Below are positions 4,989-6,205 of a stretch of DNA of 6,205 nt, in pieces. The notes under the pieces were generated by a model. It was given only the letters and a program-made list of their open reading frames with translations. It made no database searches and had not been told where the DNA came from. A program made the position numbers and the translations under genes. Source of the stretch: Paracoccus sp. (in: a-proteobacteria) (GTDB lineage Bacteria; Pseudomonadota; Alphaproteobacteria; Rhodobacterales; Rhodobacteraceae). Positions within the stretch are counted from its first letter, which is position 1. Every line of letters starts with the position of its first letter. The stretch lies in assembly GCA_018056045.1 (NCBI GenBank), contig JAGPGI010000172.1:1-6205 (forward strand), written 5' to 3'.

Positions 4989-6205
4989 TCGGCCAGAAGG
5001 CTGGTCACGGTTTCCTGGGTGACGAAGCCGGTGACGCGCAGGTTGCGCGCGCCCTGATAGCGGCGCAGCGCCGCCCGGGTCTGGTCGGTGAATTCGCCAT
5101 CGACCGTGCCGGGGCGCATACCGGCGATGCGCAACCGTTCCTCGACCAGACGGCGGGTCGAGGCGTCCAGGCGCAGATTGTCCTCTTCGCGGCGGGCGGC
5201 CTCGGTCGTGGCGCGCATGGTCTGCAGGTAGTCGCGGGCATCGCCCGCATATTGGCCGCGCGGATAGCGTTCCAGATAGGTTTCATAGGCAGCGGCCGAG
5301 CCTTGCTCGCGCGCCCATCGCCAGGTCGCCTGATCGCCCTGGGGCAGGTCGGGCGTCACGCTGCCGGTCGCCTCGTCCAGCATCCGCTGCGCGGTCCTGG
5401 CCTGCAACCCGTTGGGATAGCGGCGCAGATAGGCGCGCAGGCCGGCGGCATCGCCGCGCGCGCCGGTTTCCTGCCAATAGGCGCGGTCGCGGCTGCCATT
5501 GTCGCCATCGAGATAGGAGGTCTGCTGCAGGATCATCCGCCGCTCGGCCGGGGTCAGGTAGCCGGTCGCGGGCAGGTCATTGGCCCGTTGCCATGCCGCG
5601 ATCGCCGAGCGGGTGCGCTGGCCGAAAACCCCGTCCGGCGTGCCCGTATCATGGCCCAGCCGCGTCAGCCAGCGCTGGATCGTGGCGCGCTCGGTGCTGT
5701 TCATCGCCATCTCGCGCTCGGCCTCGGCGCCCGGGGGGGATGGCGGCATGCCGGGGCGGGTCTGCGGCGGCGTGGGCGAGACCCGGCCATCCTCGAGCCG
5801 GGCGCGCGCCGCCGCCGCATATTGCCCCGAGGGAAAACGCCCCAGATAGGACATATAGGCCGCCACCGTATCCGCCGCCGCCGCCGCCGCCCAGGCTTCG
5901 CGGTCGGAATCGCTGGTGTCGGGGGCGGATTTCAGGCGGGCCAGACGCTCGCGCGCGGCGGCGGAATAGATGCCGCGCGGATAGCTTTCGAGATAGCGGT
6001 CATAGGCCTCGGGGCTGTCGGCCGCCGCGGCCCCGGCCCAGGCATCGCGATCGGCCCGAAGCGGGTCCTCTCCCGTCTGTGGCGGCATGTCCTGCGGCAG
6101 CAGCACCAGATCGCCGGGGCTGCCCGCCACCAGCTGCAGCGCCTGATCGACAGCGACCGCCCGGCTGACCGAGACGCCCCGCATCAGTTCGGCCGCGGCG
6201 CGGGT
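4973..6205 (-). CDS. Repeat and peptidoglycan-binding-domain protein, C-terminal part (cut by window edge)
   Basis: The visible 410 residues run from the right edge to a TGA at 4975-4973. Numbered from an internal Met at 6184, a tail resembling the end of an enzymatic domain (GSPGDLVLLPQD, 21-32) is followed by two copies of a ~40-residue helical repeat at 45-84 and 94-131. A proline-rich linker (137-152) leads to a peptidoglycan-binding-type domain at 163-219 (IQRWLTRLG, PDGVFGQRTRSAI). Two more repeats follow at 233-270 and 284-322, and a second such domain at 342-400 (VEERLRIAG, VDGEFTDQTRAAL). The repeat signature is DRxxW, then AxxxYLxxYPxGxYxxxAR. The frame is open through the edge, so the Met at 6184 is probably internal. 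Caspase-family (C14) proteins of Rhodobacterales can have such C termini, and the LVLLP segment would suit the end of that fold, but no catalytic His or Cys is visible. Secretion and cell-wall binding are inferences. Confidence 0.85.
   Translation of the reverse strand, partial: TRAAAELMRGVSVSRAVAVDQALQLVAGSPGDLVLLPQDMPPQTGEDPLRADRDAWAGAAAADSPEAYDRYLESYPRGIYSAAARERLARLKSAPDTSDSDREAWAAAAAADTVAAYMSYLGRFPSGQYAAAARARLEDGRVSPTPPQTRPGMPPSPPGAEAEREMAMNSTERATIQRWLTRLGHDTGTPDGVFGQRTRSAIAAWQRANDLPATGYLTPAERRMILQQTSYLDGDNGSRDRAYWQETGARGDAAGLRAYLRRYPNGLQARTAQRMLDEATGSVTPDLPQGDQATWRWAREQGSAAAYETYLERYPRGQYAGDARDYLQTMRATTEAARREEDNLRLDASTRRLVEERLRIAGMRPGTVDGEFTDQTRAALRRYQGARNLRVTGFVTQETVTSLLADVLLR
5872..5892. 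repeat. (CCG)n trinucleotide tract
   Basis: Six CCG units followed by CCC lie within the second helical repeat of the right-end protein and encode its poly-alanine stretch (AWAAAAAADT). Because the unit is three bases, slippage would change alanine number without a frameshift. Confidence 0.8.

Noticed and set aside
5593..6168. Plus-strand open frame of 191 codons
   Set aside because: Its Arg/Pro-rich product is antisense to the repeat/PGB protein, and the poly-proline stretch is simply the complement of the alanine-coding CCG tract.

Overview
The window looks like ordinary chromosomal backbone from a GC-rich alphaproteobacterium, most likely a Paracoccus-like member of the Rhodobacterales. 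The reasons are strong G/C preference at third codon positions, a 41-residue zinc-free L36, an RpoH-type promoter in front of clpB, and a compact SPFH/NfeD pair. The genus is an inference from protein resemblance, not from a search.

Layout, left to right. Positions 1-1014 (minus strand) hold the first 338 codons of clpB, cut by the left edge. A 156-base divergent spacer carries a very good sigma-32-type heat-shock promoter for clpB and a weak vegetative promoter candidate for pyrF. pyrF (1171-1863, plus) encodes orotidine 5'-phosphate decarboxylase and converges, with 6 bases between stops, on a tightly packed minus-strand run. In transcription order that run is an N-formylglutamate amidohydrolase-family gene (4318-3455), an SPFH/stomatin-like membrane protein (3436-2543), a short NfeD-like membrane protein (2546-2283) and a NUDIX hydrolase (to 1870). 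These four are probably one operon driven by a promoter near 4373-4400. The SPFH and NfeD genes overlap by 4 bases, and the NUDIX gene has no clear start codon at the beginning of its conserved domain.

A back-to-back plus-strand promoter drives tRNA-Val(GAC) at 4494-4568. It is followed by a hairpin with a poor U-tract, then rpmJ (ribosomal protein L36, 4650-4775) and a clear intrinsic terminator. The right end (4973-6205, minus) is the C-terminal part of a repeat-rich protein cut by the right edge. It has four copies of a ~40-residue helical repeat and two peptidoglycan-binding-like domains, arranged as two successive repeat-repeat-PGB modules. It may be the C-terminal part of a caspase-family protein whose catalytic domain lies outside the window.

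I found no mobile element, CRISPR array, phage gene or clearly undescribed system. The points most worth a second look are the duplicated architecture of the right-end protein, a perfect 16-bp tandem duplication across its stop codon, the NUDIX start-site problem, and the overlapping heat-shock/pyrF promoter region.
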